From: Rhabdornis inornatus | Taxonomy: Eukaryota; Chordata; Aves; Passeriformes; Rhabdornithidae | DNA: 64,000 nt | Direction of reading: 5' to 3' | Assembly: GCA_013397075.1 (NCBI GenBank) | Contig: VWZS01002677.1 | Location: 1,034,438-1,098,437 of the forward strand | Part shown: in pieces, positions 1-12,900 of the stretch | How the letters are laid out: each line of letters opens with the position of its first letter | Numbering within the stretch: position 1 is the stretch's first letter | Translations under genes and position numbers: made by a program | Notes under the pieces: model-generated | What the model was told of the DNA's origin: nothing | Seen by the model: only the letters and a program-made list of their open reading frames with translations | Databases searched by the model: none

Positions 1-1412
1 TGACTTCAGCTGTGAATTTCTTGTCCTGCCCTGGAAATCATGCAAGTTCCTTATGTGGATGGCTCTGTACCCTCTCAGGGTGAGTATCTCAGTGGCCTAT
101 TTGTAGTTTCTAACATGCCTGACTTTTCTTTAAAATTCTCTATTTTCTTACATTGAAATGAACCCCCACATTTTTAGAATACTGGGTAGGGGGTGCAGAA
201 AAAATTATATTAAACTGCTGTTCTCCTACCACTAAACAGAACACTTAAAAAAGAAGAAATTCAGTAACATTTGTTTAATTTCCCAGCTGGAACACAAACA
301 CTGGCAAATCACTGCCACATATGTATTTACCCTGCTACAGTAACAGGACAATCTGTGATTTATCAAGCTGTTCCACCACTGATTTTTTTTCCTTTGCCTT
401 AACAATCTCTTTCTCCAATAAACATTGTCAGGAATTTTAATTAAAGCAAACAACATGGACCATTGGCTAACAGATCTTGAATTTTTAGTAGACGACCAAA
501 TTTTAAGTTTGTAGGGGCTTAGGACAGAGTGAAAATATCTCATTAAAAGGGGAAGCCTCCCAGAAATAGGAAGTTTGGGTTCAACACGTGCATGGTGCAA
601 ATAATAGCTATAAAACTAGAAGGGAGCTTTACAGATATATTTTAACTCCCAAATAAACCAACTAAAGTGTTATTTCTCTTACTAAACATTACATCAAAAA
701 GACCAAAGGAAACAATTCCCCAGGATGGAAGTAGTATCAGACAGCATATCTATATAAAGCTTCACTCTGTGAAAAGAATACATACATTTCTGACAGAAAA
801 TAAATTACTATGTAAAGAGAAAACCAAAGAAATACATCTTTACAAGTAAACATTTTTATTCAAAGATCTATATCTCTTACTTGTTCTGTATGGACGTGTC
901 CATCCATAAGGATCATTCTGTATTGTAAATTCCATAAGTGGCCTAAAGCCACAATACTTAACTATTTTTTTTGTGATCATGATATTAATTCGACAATTAA
1001 ACACTGGTTTAAACAATACTTTAAAAGCAATTGTTAAAGAAAAAAAAAAATCCTACTTGTTTTCCTTTTTTGAAGAGAGGGAAAGGATTAAAGTATCATT
1101 TTTCATTATAAGTATGTTCAGGAGAAATAATCTCACCTAACCTTGCAGTTATTGGTGTGGGAGCCATAAATTTTTCTCTTTTCACTCTCTTAAGGGCTGA
1201 TGCATTACCCATGAAAGTCGGTGGAAGGTTATCAGGACTTACAGGAATAATTTACCACAGCTAAACATGTGCATTGTCTTCAGAGATATGTAAGCAATCA
1301 GTCATGTGTGAGTTTCATAATATGTTATGAACTACTAAGTGTACATTAATAAGAATTATGTGAGTATAGATTATCTGTTTTTAAAATAATATATTTTGTC
1401 GAGCATTGATGT
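1..1412. other. Unique-looking A+T-rich non-coding DNA
   Basis: No exon, RNA gene or transposon is recognisable. The stretch has short A and T runs and several isolated short open frames on both strands, at the level expected by chance in A+T-rich DNA. It ends at an assembly gap. Confidence 0.6.
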
Positions 1413-1422
1413 NNNNNNNNNN
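1413..1422. other. Assembly gap (10 Ns)
   Basis: Ten consecutive N characters. The same five bases, gatgt, directly abut the gap on both sides, so the true missing sequence may be very short, zero, or a collapsed overlap. Confidence 0.98.
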
Positions 1423-4400
1423 GATGTAATAATTTGACCTGTAATTTGTTGGATTGTATGGAGAAAATATCATTTGTGTTATTTTGAAATTATTGAATGG
1501 AAAGAACTATGTGAAGTATTATTTTATGATCAAAAATAAGAGTGTAATATATGCTCTTAAGGTTTCTATGAAAACTACCATTGTTATTACTATAAAGTTT
1601 TAAATGTTTTTTCAATATCTTCTGATTAAAATTTCCTTCACACCTCTTAAATAGGAGTTTATTGATAAGTAAATTTAAAAAATAATCTGCATTGTGAATC
1701 CAGAGTAATGCAGTGATTTCATTACTTCACAGAACCTGAAGTACTTTAAGAATGAGACATTTGCAGTTTCATATTTGCAGTGTAAGTTACTGAGAAGAAA
1801 AAACAGGCAAGACCATTTATAAATCTAATCACATTTAAAGAATTAATCTCTTTGATTCTGACTTTTTACAGGTAAAGGTGGCAGCAAAAATGCAAGCAGA
1901 CTTTAATTTGCTATTGCAACCTTTTATCAGAAATTGTATGTAATGGTCCTTCGGGAAATGTTCATTCTGAGGCCAACAAAATGCTCCAGATTTCCCTCTC
2001 TAATATTCCATTCCATGTGGTAGAAAAGTTTCTGCCTCTTATTAAATTTATTGATATTTTTAGAATAAATTATTTGGTAACAGAGCAAGCCTTTCATAAC
2101 CCTTTTTCTGGTGGCCTCTTCTACCAAATTGGTACCTGAAGCATAAGGCTGGAAGGTCAGTAATTTCTTAATATTAAATTGCTACAATATATCATATATT
2201 TGGCATTTGTGTGATGGTTAGGCACAAAAAACACTGTATGTGGTTTCGTTTTTTCTTTCAATAGATCTAGTCTGTGCTAAGAAGAAGCAAGTGTGTATCA
2301 TCGTATTTTTTTGCATCATCTCTGCAAAGAAGCAGTCCATTTTTTTTTTTCATTTTCTCAGTCAGTCAAAATGGGAGAAAATAACTGAACTGAACAATCT
2401 AGCAGGTGATGTAGGAATCTGTTTATTTTAGTTCGATACGTGTTTGTGCTACATAAATTGGATTTAAAAAAAAAAAAGCCCAGTTTGAAAAAATAAATCC
2501 TCACTAAACTAAAATTATTGTGTCTCTTTAGGGAAGAAAAAGGCAACAATTGATATGATGAACATCAGCCTCTCAAGATATTCTATTCTTGATTTTCTCA
2601 ATTATAGTAGATAGGGACTAGAAGTGATATTACACAAATAAACTAAATGAAAGGTAAGCTTGTGGATAAAAATAATTGTCTATTTTAACATAACTTGAAA
2701 ATTTTAGGCCAAATTTCTCATAGATTCAGTATACACAAGGTCCTGTTTTTTCCCTTTCTCACCTGATTTTTAGTTAATGAAATCGATGAAAATAATCACT
2801 TATTTTTCTACAGGCTTTATAGTTTTTTTCAAGCTACATTTAGAAAGATATTTTCCCATTGGAAGCTGAACTACTTCCTTAGACACAACAAAAATTCTAC
2901 TTTTTAGATCCCTGTTGGGATTGTAACACTAAGCACTTCAGATATATTCTCCTACACAAGAATTTTTGTAGAGAAATGTAAATTTTTCCTCAGTCTTTTT
3001 CAGCAGATGTTAATACCTGCAGTCTGGGAATACTATTTGTTCTTCTATGTCACATTTGAACCCACTGGTTTCAAAATCCTTTTAAACTTTAAATTGCAGA
3101 AAAATTCGCAAAGCAGAGAAAAGTAGTATATAACTTCACTTTGAACCAGTGCTATACAGGAGTTTTTCCATTAACGTGTTGAAGCAGAAAACCATATCCA
3201 GGTTGAAATTTGGCTGTGTATTTGGATAGACAGATTGCAAATATGAAGTTTAGAGACACAAGGACTCTCTAGACTGAGAACCTCATAAAGAAATAAGGGG
3301 TTTATTTGCCTCAATTTTGGGATCTCAGTTATATATTAAAATAAATTGGCTATTGGAAGACAGACAACTAGAATCCTCTGAAAAAAAACAGGTCCCATTA
3401 TAGTTTTTATACAGAATATGGATAACTAGGGTGTCCAGATTGAATAATTACATGTGAAGGTTTGTGTCAGTTTCTTTGCTCTGATGAAAATCCACATGGC
3501 ATCAGTAGGTGAGTTGGCAGACTTCAGACCCCTGGAAAAGAAATGTAGGCATGAAGAAGTTATACAGGGACTTCAAAAGAAAGACATATTTGAAAACAGA
3601 AATCTATGAACAATTCAATAATTTTACAAAATATATAATCTTAAGTACTGTTATATGCCCTTCAAAGATGTTGTCCTCATATTGCCTCTGAAATCACTCT
3701 TGAAAAAGCTCATTGCTGGAACAGGGATATCTATGGATTCAGTGCATGCTCTCTATTATCCTGAGTTTTTCCCTTTCATGTACTAATACATTCCAGTTTA
3801 GGCTGAAGATGTCCCAGAGTGATTCCTCTGGTTACAGCTGGAACAGTCTGGTATCTCAGCTGATAGCTGCTATCTGGACACAGGCTTGAAGTTACAAAAG
3901 TGTCATAATACATGAATTAGAGAAGCATTCTGATTACCTATAATTTCCATATCTGTTATTTAAACAGAACAAATAAATACACCCCTTCATTCTGAATAAA
4001 CATTTCTGGTTTAGATAAGGGTGACCAGTCTTGTAGGTCTATATTTAGGGAGTGCATTTGTACCAAAACACACAGCTGGTTATTGAAATTTGCATAAGTA
4101 GCAAGTTCCAAATAAGATGTTTGTGAGTATGGTTTAGATGTTTAGGGGGTTTTATGTGTCTTTCTCTTCAGACACATTGCCTAAGTATTTGAACTTTAGC
4201 TTTGAAAATTGTAAGAAAAAATATTGTTTAAAAATAATAGTAATAACACAGACAGTTTTCAAACCATGGAACAAAAGAAATGCTTGCAGATGAAAATTAC
4301 CATGTGTGAGAAGAGAAACTCTAGTTTATGGAAGTACAATTGAGCGATGTTTACCCAACCCACTCAAATCGAACAGAAAAGATTTTTGTTTTTTGCAGCA

Positions 4401-6022
4401 GACAAAGCCTGTCATTATAATTCACTTAAAGACTGTGTGAAGTGTCATCAGTTTGATAGAATAGAAATCCTACATTTTTGGTTTATACTTTAGCCTTGGG
4501 GCAGCTTTCCCTCAGCTATGCAAAGCACCGATGCGGGCTCTGATGTTATAGGAGACAGAACTGTCTTTTATGGTTAATTTATATACTCCCTGTTTTTTGA
4601 AATCTTTCCTTACAAAGGAATATTGTGTGAGTGAATATTTCTATAATTTTCAACAATAACAATAACATAAAATTAAGCCAAAGAAGGTGCATGATTTGAC
4701 TTCAGGCAGGCAAGCCTAAATTCAGTAAATACTAAAATAATTTACGTGAATATACTATATTGATACAGACTTTAAATTTTTGTGACAGTCTCACATAGCA
4801 GTAGAACAGCTCTGTGCACATATATTATTTGTGAATATAAAATAAGTAAAATTTAGAGGAGGATTTCAATGTGTGAATACACATATTTGTTATATTAAAG
4901 GCTATGTTGTGATGTATAGTAGATATCTATCTTCTAGTTTTACAAGAAGTGCCCTTTCAGCTTCTAAATCTTAAATTAAACTGCTGTGGACTAATAAAAA
5001 AAAAAGAAATAAAGTCTACTGAAATAAATTGCCTCTGAAATAGATTTAAACTTTGCAAGAATTATCAGCCTCTTACATCTAGTGGGAAAGGCAAAATATG
5101 AAGGAACTATTAAATTCATATCTCAGCGATTACAAAACAGTATTTTCCATCTATGGTACATGAGATTGCAGCACTCTGAGATGTCTGTGAAAACCAAGGA
5201 ATCTGTAATGATAACTAAGGGAATTAGCAAACAGATTAAGGGCTACATTTCTTACCAGAGAGGCTAAAGGGTTCACAGTTTATATATGGTTCATGCCATA
5301 TATTCCCCCAAGTTCTCCTGTAAGTGAATGCTTCTCGTTGGAAGTCAGGATGGCTTAAGCTGTTCTTCAAGATATGTAACAGATAAACTCAGCATATTCC
5401 TGGAGTAGTAATGCTTGAAAGTCCATAGAAAGGGAGGAAGGGAAGGGAGGAAATGAAGAAAATTGAGTAGGCTGATAATCTCGAAGTAGGCTGAGTAAAC
5501 CTCAGAGTGGAAACCGAGGAAGAAATGACCAAAAAAAAAAAATATATATATAGTTTGCTTACTATTAACAAGTAACACATTTCTTTAGAATATAGACATC
5601 CCACAAGGAAAGTAGAACCACATAATTTTCTTTTGTGGACAATCTACCAAACATAAGAATGGCCTTTTACAAGAAAATTACCAAATTACTGCGGGACTAG
5701 AAAACAAACACATAGGGTCCTCATGAGAGGTACACAGAAAAATCAACATCATGAAAAGACAATATTAAGTTGAGAGTCCCTTGGAAGCAGAATAGCTTGC
5801 AATAAATTCACACTAAATATCATATTCTTAGCAAAATCTAGCCTGGTGTGCCTCTCCATCTCTTCCTATATTGCTGATGCTTTGAGCTCAGCCCGCAGTT
5901 TCTCAGCCCAACCAATAATTAAGGAGGTGAAGAAGTAGTGGAGAAACATTAGATACTCTTTAATCAAACATTAATGGCATATAATAGACACTCATCTGCA
6001 ATTCAGAGTCACAAATTTGAGG
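1423..6022. other. Unique-looking A+T-rich non-coding DNA
   Basis: I recognise no gene or transposon here. Homopolymer A/T runs are frequent, for example near 2340-2350, 2466-2477 and 5530-5541, the last followed by a short (TA)n. Open frames are all under 80 codons and show no domain. Confidence 0.55.
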
Positions 6023-6324
6023 GGTGGGCTGTTCATTGAGTAAGGAATTGGCTGGAGAGACACAGCCACTGAGTTGTGCTCAGTGGCTCTCTGTGCAGGT
6101 AGAGGCTGGTGATGATCCCTCAGGGCTGTCTCAGGATCTTATAGCAGCTTTCCAGTACCTGGAAGGGGGGTAAAAAAAAAAGGAGAGTGACTTTTTACAC
6201 GGGCATGTAGTATTAGGACAAGGGAAAATTAAACTAAAGAGGAGATATTTAGATTAGATATAAAGAATAAATTCTTCCTGTGCAGGTGCTGGGGACCTTT
6301 CCAACCCAAGTCATTTAATGATTA
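6023..6324 (+). mobile_element. CR1 LINE fragment, sense, internally deleted
   Basis: CR1 is the dominant avian non-LTR retrotransposon. This copy starts in the late reverse-transcriptase region (sequence reading as aattggctgg, then gttgtg...cagtggctct, then ccctcaggg near 6117). It jumps to the 3' part (cttccagtacctgg-like near 6149, then a run ending gggcatgtagtattaggac near 6200) and then tttagattagatataaag near 6248. It ends in a normal CR1 terminus (ggggacctttccaacccaag, then atgatt) at about 6291-6324. At least two internal segments of the normal element are missing. Old and non-functional. Confidence 0.8.
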
Positions 6325-7820
6325 TTTCAGTGTGCATGGGTTTTGTTTGCCTGTAATTTCTCAGGATAACAGCAACCTGAGCTACAAATGCAATTTTCAA
6401 CAAAAAAAATAGTAGTGTCTCCTAACTCAATGGTTTTTATTTTCTCTGTTTTTCCTGAAATGTGCTATGGTGAAATGAACTAGCAAAAAAATGAGGCTTA
6501 GAAACAGAGCCTTGCTGCTATAACCAAGTTTTTAACAGGTGAAAGAATTATAAAGCAATCATCTGCTTTACAGTTGTGATTTTTATTTCTGAGAAAAAAA
6601 CCCACAGCTCTCCTTTTGATCCTAGTCTCTGTTATCCGTTACATGTTCCTTTCATATAAAGACAATAAAAGAAAAATTCAAGCCTCTTTTGAAATCCACA
6701 CAGTGGAAAGGCAGCAGCATTCCTATTTTTAGTCACAGTTAACAAGGAGAATACAAAAACCTCCAGTAAACTGTGCATGGCAAATAGCATTTGCAAGTAC
6801 ACTTCCTATCTTCCCTTTATTATCTTTGCTGGAAGTGCAAGTGTTGCAAATAGAGAGTCACCACAATTAATTCAACAGTGTTAAATGATATAAAAGTATA
6901 AGCTTTTATAAATATTATAGGAATAGTTATCTAATAATGTCTGTTATTTTAATAATATATATCAGTATGACCAATATTTCTAAATAATTTATAATACTGT
7001 AAATATATAAACCAAATATTTTTATCTTTTGGAGCGTGAAACTTTATTAATTCACTTTCCTGCCTCCTTTTTTTACATCACAGTTTTTATGAATGAGGAA
7101 CTTTGATTGGCAAAGGGGCAATTCGTAACTGGTAAAGGCAGCCCCCAGAGGTCCAGTGCATGGGCATTTATTCAAACCTCGGAGTCAGGAATATTATAAA
7201 GCTATTTTCCCATTTCAGAAAGTCTAATGATGACCTGAAGTGTTTATGTATTTGGTCTAATGATCATTAAACTCCAATAGCATCTCTTTGTTCACTAATC
7301 ATTCAAGTTATGTCTGCACTAAAAAACTAACAGCTGTGTTCCCAGGTTGCATGGCCACCAAGGTGCAAATACTGTTTTTCTCACAAATGGAAAGGTCTAA
7401 AAGGTCAAGGCCTAATACAACTGGACTTTGGAGTTCCTCTCAGATTCAAAAGAGATGAGCTTTGTGAGGACTTCAGTTAGTCTTATAAAAATAAAAACTT
7501 TTCTCAATTTGCTGGGAGAGCAGAAAAATTCTAAAAAACAGGCTAATCTCACTTGTTGGCTTTTTCCAGGCTGAGCAGTTAAAGCAGGTAATTCAGGCTG
7601 CTTAAAAATTCATTTATATATAATTACCTTGAGTAACACTGTTCTCAGTGGTACAAGGTTGTTATCTGGCATATGTGAAATGAAATTCAAATCCCTGATC
7701 TGTCTAACTTATCATATACCAAAGGACTCTAAATTTAAGCAGTTTCAACAGAATCATCGCATAATCAAGTTTGTAGGTGGCCACTGGGGGTCATTTTGTC
7801 ACAGAACACGGCCAATTTCA
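6325..7820. other. Non-coding DNA with an A+T-rich core
   Basis: No gene or clear repeat is seen. About 6885-7030 is extremely A+T-rich, with TATA and AATATT runs. The rest is unremarkable. Confidence 0.5.
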
Positions 7821-7950
7821 AACTTAGATCCAACACTGAAGTTAGAGAGAATAGTCCAAGCCTTGTTCAGTTGAGCTGTGAAAATCTCCAAGGGTGGAGA
7901 ACATACAGAGTCTCTAGCCAGCCTGTTCTACTGCTCTGCTGGAGCCCATA
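7821..7950 (-). mobile_element. Old CR1 LINE fragment, antisense
   Basis: Read on the + strand, this follows the antisense CR1 3' region: gatccaacactgaagttag, then cagttgagctgtgaaaatct, ccaagggtggaga, and cagcctgttcta...tgctctgctgg. The alignment is from memory of the CR1 antisense consensus (the 'tctccaaggatggaga ... cctgttccagtg' block). It is diverged, and its far edge beyond 7950 is unclear. Confidence 0.65.
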
Positions 7951-8066
7951 AGGAGAATTGTCTTTTTATACAGTGTCAGTGCTGTGGCTGTTGCCTGGAC
8001 CCTCCCCAGTTCATTCAGCTTGAAGATGAACATATTCATGTTGATAATGTCCCTGCTCATTTTAAC
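7951..8066. other. Spacer between two opposed CR1 pieces
   Basis: This stretch could be more of the antisense CR1 (gttgcctggacc near 7989 resembles its 'ttgcctcttgtcc' block) or unrelated sequence. A 109-codon open frame runs across it from 7878 to 8207 and includes both CR1 pieces, so I do not treat it as a gene. Confidence 0.35.
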
Positions 8067-8140
8067 AGGGTTGAACTTCATGACTTCATGAAGTCCATTA
8101 AAGGTCCTTTCCTGCACAAACTATTCTACAATTCTATGAT
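8067..8140 (+). mobile_element. CR1 LINE 3' terminus, sense
   Basis: The terminal CR1 signature is present in order: gggttgaactt, then gtccattaaaggtccttt, then aaactattctacaattctat. It carries a small internal duplication (ttcatgacttcatga). The piece is severely 5'-truncated, as most genomic CR1 copies are, and points toward the antisense piece just upstream. Confidence 0.7.
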
Positions 8141-9671
8141 CTTTCTGTCCCACTGGCCAGGTTGTTCATCAATAACCAACCTGAAACATTTCCAGAAGCA
8201 GCAGTAATTATAGAATAGAGCACTTTATTGTAAATTTGAAAATAAAACCAAGCAAAGCAAAACTCAAATAACATTATAAAACAAGCAAGGGAAACTCTAG
8301 TCCAGGCTCCTTTGCTTATGATCTGAAAGAAAAGAGTTTGTCAGAAAAGATTCAAGGCTGTTCATTTCTAAGGAATTTTTAAGTAGGCCACCCTTGTCTG
8401 GTCCCCCAGAACAGTGCTATCCAGCTCCATACTATTCGAGATTCCAAAGGAGATTTACAAAGGAAATAATTTGTCTGGGCTTTTTCAAACTCCAGGAATC
8501 AACTGAACCGAATCGTCGGTGTATTCTGTGCACTGTAGTTCAGAAAAGCATATGCTGCAGAAAGCTTAGTATGCAAGTGGGTTATGAATAAATTTCAAGA
8601 AAATAGTCTTGTTTATTCAAGTTTTTAATCACAGGATTATTCATGAGAATTCCTGTATTTTTTCTTACCTACTGTCATTTTTCTCATCTACTGTCATTTT
8701 TCTCATCTACTAAGAATAGAACCATGCCATCTATGTTTATTAGAAAACATGTAACCTAAAGAAATGCCCTTCAGTCCCTAATCTGAGAGCAAATTGAGAG
8801 TAAAGACTATTGTGAGCTGAAAGTATGAAATATTGACCCATCCATGAAAATATGGAAGATATGACTACGTGAATATAAGGTGAATATAAGATAAGTAATA
8901 ACAGTGATCATGTTGTCAAATTAAAGTTTTAAAGCACTTATTTCCCATTTTGGCTCTATTACCAGTTATATGCAGTCAGGGCCAAAGAAAGAATGTCTGC
9001 TGCTTTATTTTCCTTGCCCTGTGACTCCATGGGTTGTGCTGCACCTGTGGGTAAATTATCTGTATTGCCTATTAGCACAGAAAATGGGCAAAATCAAACA
9101 AACTGTGACACGTGACATGTAACACACCTATATTCTATGAAGTCTAGTCACCATACTATATTTCAGGCTGACAGCTTATGTAGAAATTTTGTTGCTTGTC
9201 TATGGTGGCAATAAGTCCTGTGACTTGAAATAGATTCAAATTAATGTTTTCCAATTGTTTTCACCACAATTGGAGGATCACACTGATGCAAACCCATCCA
9301 GCTGTAACATGGAAAAATATCAATATTACATTGCATATGTGTGTGTTTATTAGTACTGAAGGTAGAAGAAAAATGAGAGCAGAGGGCATTGGTCAACACC
9401 TAAATTATATTTTAAGAAATCTGCTCTATTTTCTTTTATCCCATTCTTTTCACTTTTTCTGTCAAAATTCTTAATGTTTCCTTTCAAGGCAACACAGAAT
9501 AAGACAGATGGTCAGAATATATGGATGAAAGAACTGGCCTCATAAGCAACAAGAGACCAGAAACACCTCTTGAATTTTCTCTTTCATTCCTACACTTATG
9601 AGACTGTTCGTAAACATAGCTGTATGTCAAAACTGGAACCTCCAGTCAGTCTACTCCTCAGGTTGGAGCCA
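8141..9671. other. Non-coding DNA, nothing recognised apart from short tandem duplications
   Basis: No gene or transposon is recognised. It includes the 19-bp tandem repeat at 8669-8712 and an 11-bp doubled unit (gtgaatataag) near 8869-8890. Confidence 0.5.
8669..8712. repeat. 19-bp tandem repeat, about 2.3 copies
   Basis: The unit ctactgtcatttttctcat occurs at 8669-8687 and again, identically, at 8688-8706, followed by the first bases of a third copy. The identity of the copies indicates a recent slippage-type duplication. Confidence 0.9.
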
Positions 9672-9731
9672 TTTCCCTTTCCCTTTCCCTTTCCCTTTCC
9701 CTTTCCCTTTCCCTTTCCCTTTCCCTTTCCC
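9672..9731. repeat. (TTTCCC)n hexamer microsatellite, about 10 copies
   Basis: Uninterrupted TTTCCC units run for about 60 bp. Translated, they give Pro-Phe dipeptide runs in open frames at 9570-9758 and 9598-9915; these are repeat artefacts, not proteins. The opposite strand is GGGAAA, a pure purine strand. Confidence 0.95.
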
Positions 9732-9905
9732 TCTTTTTCCTTTTCTCTTTCCTTTTAATTTTCCTTTTTCATTTTTCTTTTTTCCTTTTTCCTTTTCTTT
9801 CCTTTCCCTTTTCTTTCCTTTTCCCTTTTCCCTTTTTCACCTGTGTATTTCTGTGTATGTCTTATTTTTGTTTTGTTTTGTTTTGATTTTTTTTTTTCCC
9901 TTTAA
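9732..9905. repeat. Degenerate pyrimidine tract and T-rich simple sequence
   Basis: The hexamer array decays into irregular T/C sequence to about 9838. Then come a short mixed stretch, ttttgttttgttttg at about 9869-9885, and a T run ending near 9905. The pyrimidine tract with the array spans about 165 bp almost without purines on this strand. Confidence 0.85.
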
Positions 9906-12900
9906 CAGTCATTAAATGCTGATATATATATGCAATGGGGAAAAAATCACACAGGTCACCAAAAGCACTTTCACAGGTACTTGTGTTTGTACTGAGAGAT
10001 CCCCACCAAGCAGATAAAACAAAACAGATTTGTCTTCTGGAATGGTTCCTGGGATTTTCTTATATATCAGGCTCATCCTTAAAAATGTTCACTGTATTTT
10101 ATGGTCAGAGACTTCCTCAAAATATTTTGTTGGCGCAATAGCACAAAGCTGAATAAGATTGGTAGTCAGTTAGGGTTTTGTGAGTTATTGGATGGAATTT
10201 GTCAGAAGAGGTCTAAGCTTGCTGATGGTCTAAGGATATGTTTAAAGAAAAGAAGCATTCATACTAAGCACAGCTAAAATATTGTTAAATTAGATATCAG
10301 TAATGTGTTCTATCAGACCACAGAGCAACAATGGGAAAAAAGCAACCACACAAACCAAAATATATATTTTGAAAGAAAGTCAGTTATGAATGGAAAGACC
10401 TGAGTGCATTTAGCTCAAGTGTCACTTAATTTTTTCACACATGTATCGGTTAAAAAAGAGAATTTATGTTTCATGCCGCAGTGGTTTTCATGTAAGGTGA
10501 AGGGGAGTCATGGTCTAGTGCAACATTTAACCTGAACTCACAAACATCATGTGTCTAACTCTTTAACCTCTTGCTGTCAATGAATACCTGTTGGAATTCA
10601 CTGTACCATAGCATAGATTGCAAATTTCCATATATCAAAAACATGTATTAATGTCAGAGGCTGACAATCTTAATTTTCTGTAATTTTATTTCATTATAAA
10701 TGTAAGATTTTATGCAGCAAGGAAGGAGAGCTCTACTTAGCCTGCACAGTGCCCCTCTGGGATTGTTCCAGATGAAGATTCCTGTGAATTTCCTGCACAA
10801 TGACTGCCAGTATGGTCTGTCAAGCCTCTTTCTTCTGGAAACAGAGTGTTCCTTGAACCATTTGTAAGTATTAGTTGTACATATGTTAATTTATTAGCAA
10901 GATGTTATTCCAGACAAAGAATCAGGGTCTTAAATTAAGGTGACCTGATTTTATGGGAAATTGGAGGGAAAAAATAATTTCCACCATCCTGTAAATAGGT
11001 ACTCAGAAACATGCTTAAAAACACATTATCAAAATGATATTTTAGTAATGTTTCAAAGGAATACCTTTTTTTCCCCTCATTTCTTGATTAAAATAGATTA
11101 TTGAAATGTTAACATAGTCAAGAGCTAAGTTTTTTTTATAGTCACTTAGCCAATTCAGGAACTAAATTATTTTTTTTATAAAAATTCAAACACACAAGTT
11201 GAGTTAGTGCTAAGATATATCTGAATTCTGTAAAAAGCCTATGTGGGCTTTATACAATCCACAGAAAATACAAGGGTCAATTTAAGAAGAAATTCTGTTG
11301 CTAGGAGACAAGAACTCCTAATAATGTTTCCTCATTTTAAATAGTAAATGGGTTAAGAAATGGTAACCATTGATTACCAAGAAATAAACTCAGGTAAGTC
11401 AGTGGGAATATCTGTGTGAATGCATGGAAAATTCAACACAAAGATAAAACATTTGGATCCATCTTTCTTTTATCCTCATAGAAAATGCATATCTAAGTAA
11501 ATAAAGAGTAGATAGTAGATCCATACACGCATATTGAATCTATATTTTGGTTTCCATTATACTTGACATTAGTATCTACAAAAATTTTATGGAAATTAAA
11601 GGGCTTTGGTACACTAAGTTGACTACAGTTTCATATAAAATATAATAAAAATGAGAAGAAAAAAATGTGATGTTAACTATAATGAATGTGGAAATATAGA
11701 GCTAAATTTAACTTCAAAATTAGAAATTCATCAAAAAGGTTAATTGTCTACACAACATCACACATTTCAAAGGAAATCAGAAAGACAATTGAAAGGAGAA
11801 AACAATAATGTTAAAACACCTCAGAAAAATGTTATTATTTCATGCCTTAATACTGTTTTGCTCCTGTTTTCCTTCCTTTAAACCCTTTCAAAACTCTTCC
11901 AAAAAGCAATAGATTTTTAATACAATTTCTTCTCAAGCCCTTTTTTCCCCCACTGTCTCTAAAACTTGTCTCAGCTTTAGGAATGTATCTCAGATTAACT
12001 TTAGTAATTAATCTGTTCCAACCTGTCTTCTCCATACTAGGTGTTAGTTCTCATTCTTCCATTTTTCGTCTAACACTTGGTTTTGCTGCCTTAGTCAAAG
12101 ACAATTAAAAGACAATTAGAGAGAATTCTCATAAATCAAATGTTGGCAAACTATGGGTCCAGAATCTAAAACTTTTGATTCTATGGACAACTTTTAACAG
12201 TGAATGGAAGAAAATGCATCACAACCCCCCCTCCCCCTTTATTTTTTTACTGTGGCTTTCTGCTGGCAGGTGTCTGTGCAAATTTTTCCCAATAAATTAT
12301 TGGTTTGTGGGGCTAAAGGAGTTACACAACAGCCTCAATATATGGCATGATTCTATCTCTGTGATTCCAGGTGCAATATTTTTTATGTTTTTGGTAACTG
12401 GTATTTAATTTATTTTTCAAAAATTATCCAGAGTTGTTTCAGTTATACACTATATTATACATCTCCAGCTGTAGAGAAGGAAAATTTCAGTCCCAGAACT
12501 GATTCAGCTTACAAAGTTTGGGATTAAATGCCTGGATCAACAAAGAGAAGATTTCAGATTTTAAATATTCAGTAATAGTTATTTGTTTTTTTGTTTTGTT
12601 TTTTTTTTTCCTTTGGGGAAACCTGTAAGGATATCCAACATATCCTTACACATTTTGATGAGGAGGAGTGGGGAGGAGATATTTGGTGCAGTTGAGGGAA
12701 TTCAGTATCTCAGTTTGAGAAGGCTCCAAAGATTTCCCAGGATCCAGAGCCTAGAGGAGAGGTGAGAACGTGATGAGAGAAGATGAAAGGCAATAGAGAG
12801 CCAGTCACTAAATGCTCCTTCTGTTGTAATCTGGGCACACTGCAAGATGTGTCCTGTTGTGCTAAATTTAAACTCACCCTGGCCTCTAAAAGTGGAAGTC

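Noticed and set aside
9570..9915. Two overlapping frames with Pro-Phe repeats
   Set aside because: They are direct translations of the TTTCCC microsatellite and the following pyrimidine tract.
12335..12371. gattctatctctgtgattcc as a CR1 terminus
   Set aside because: The usual preceding blocks (ggttggact..., ggtc...ttccaac) are absent, so the match is too short to support.
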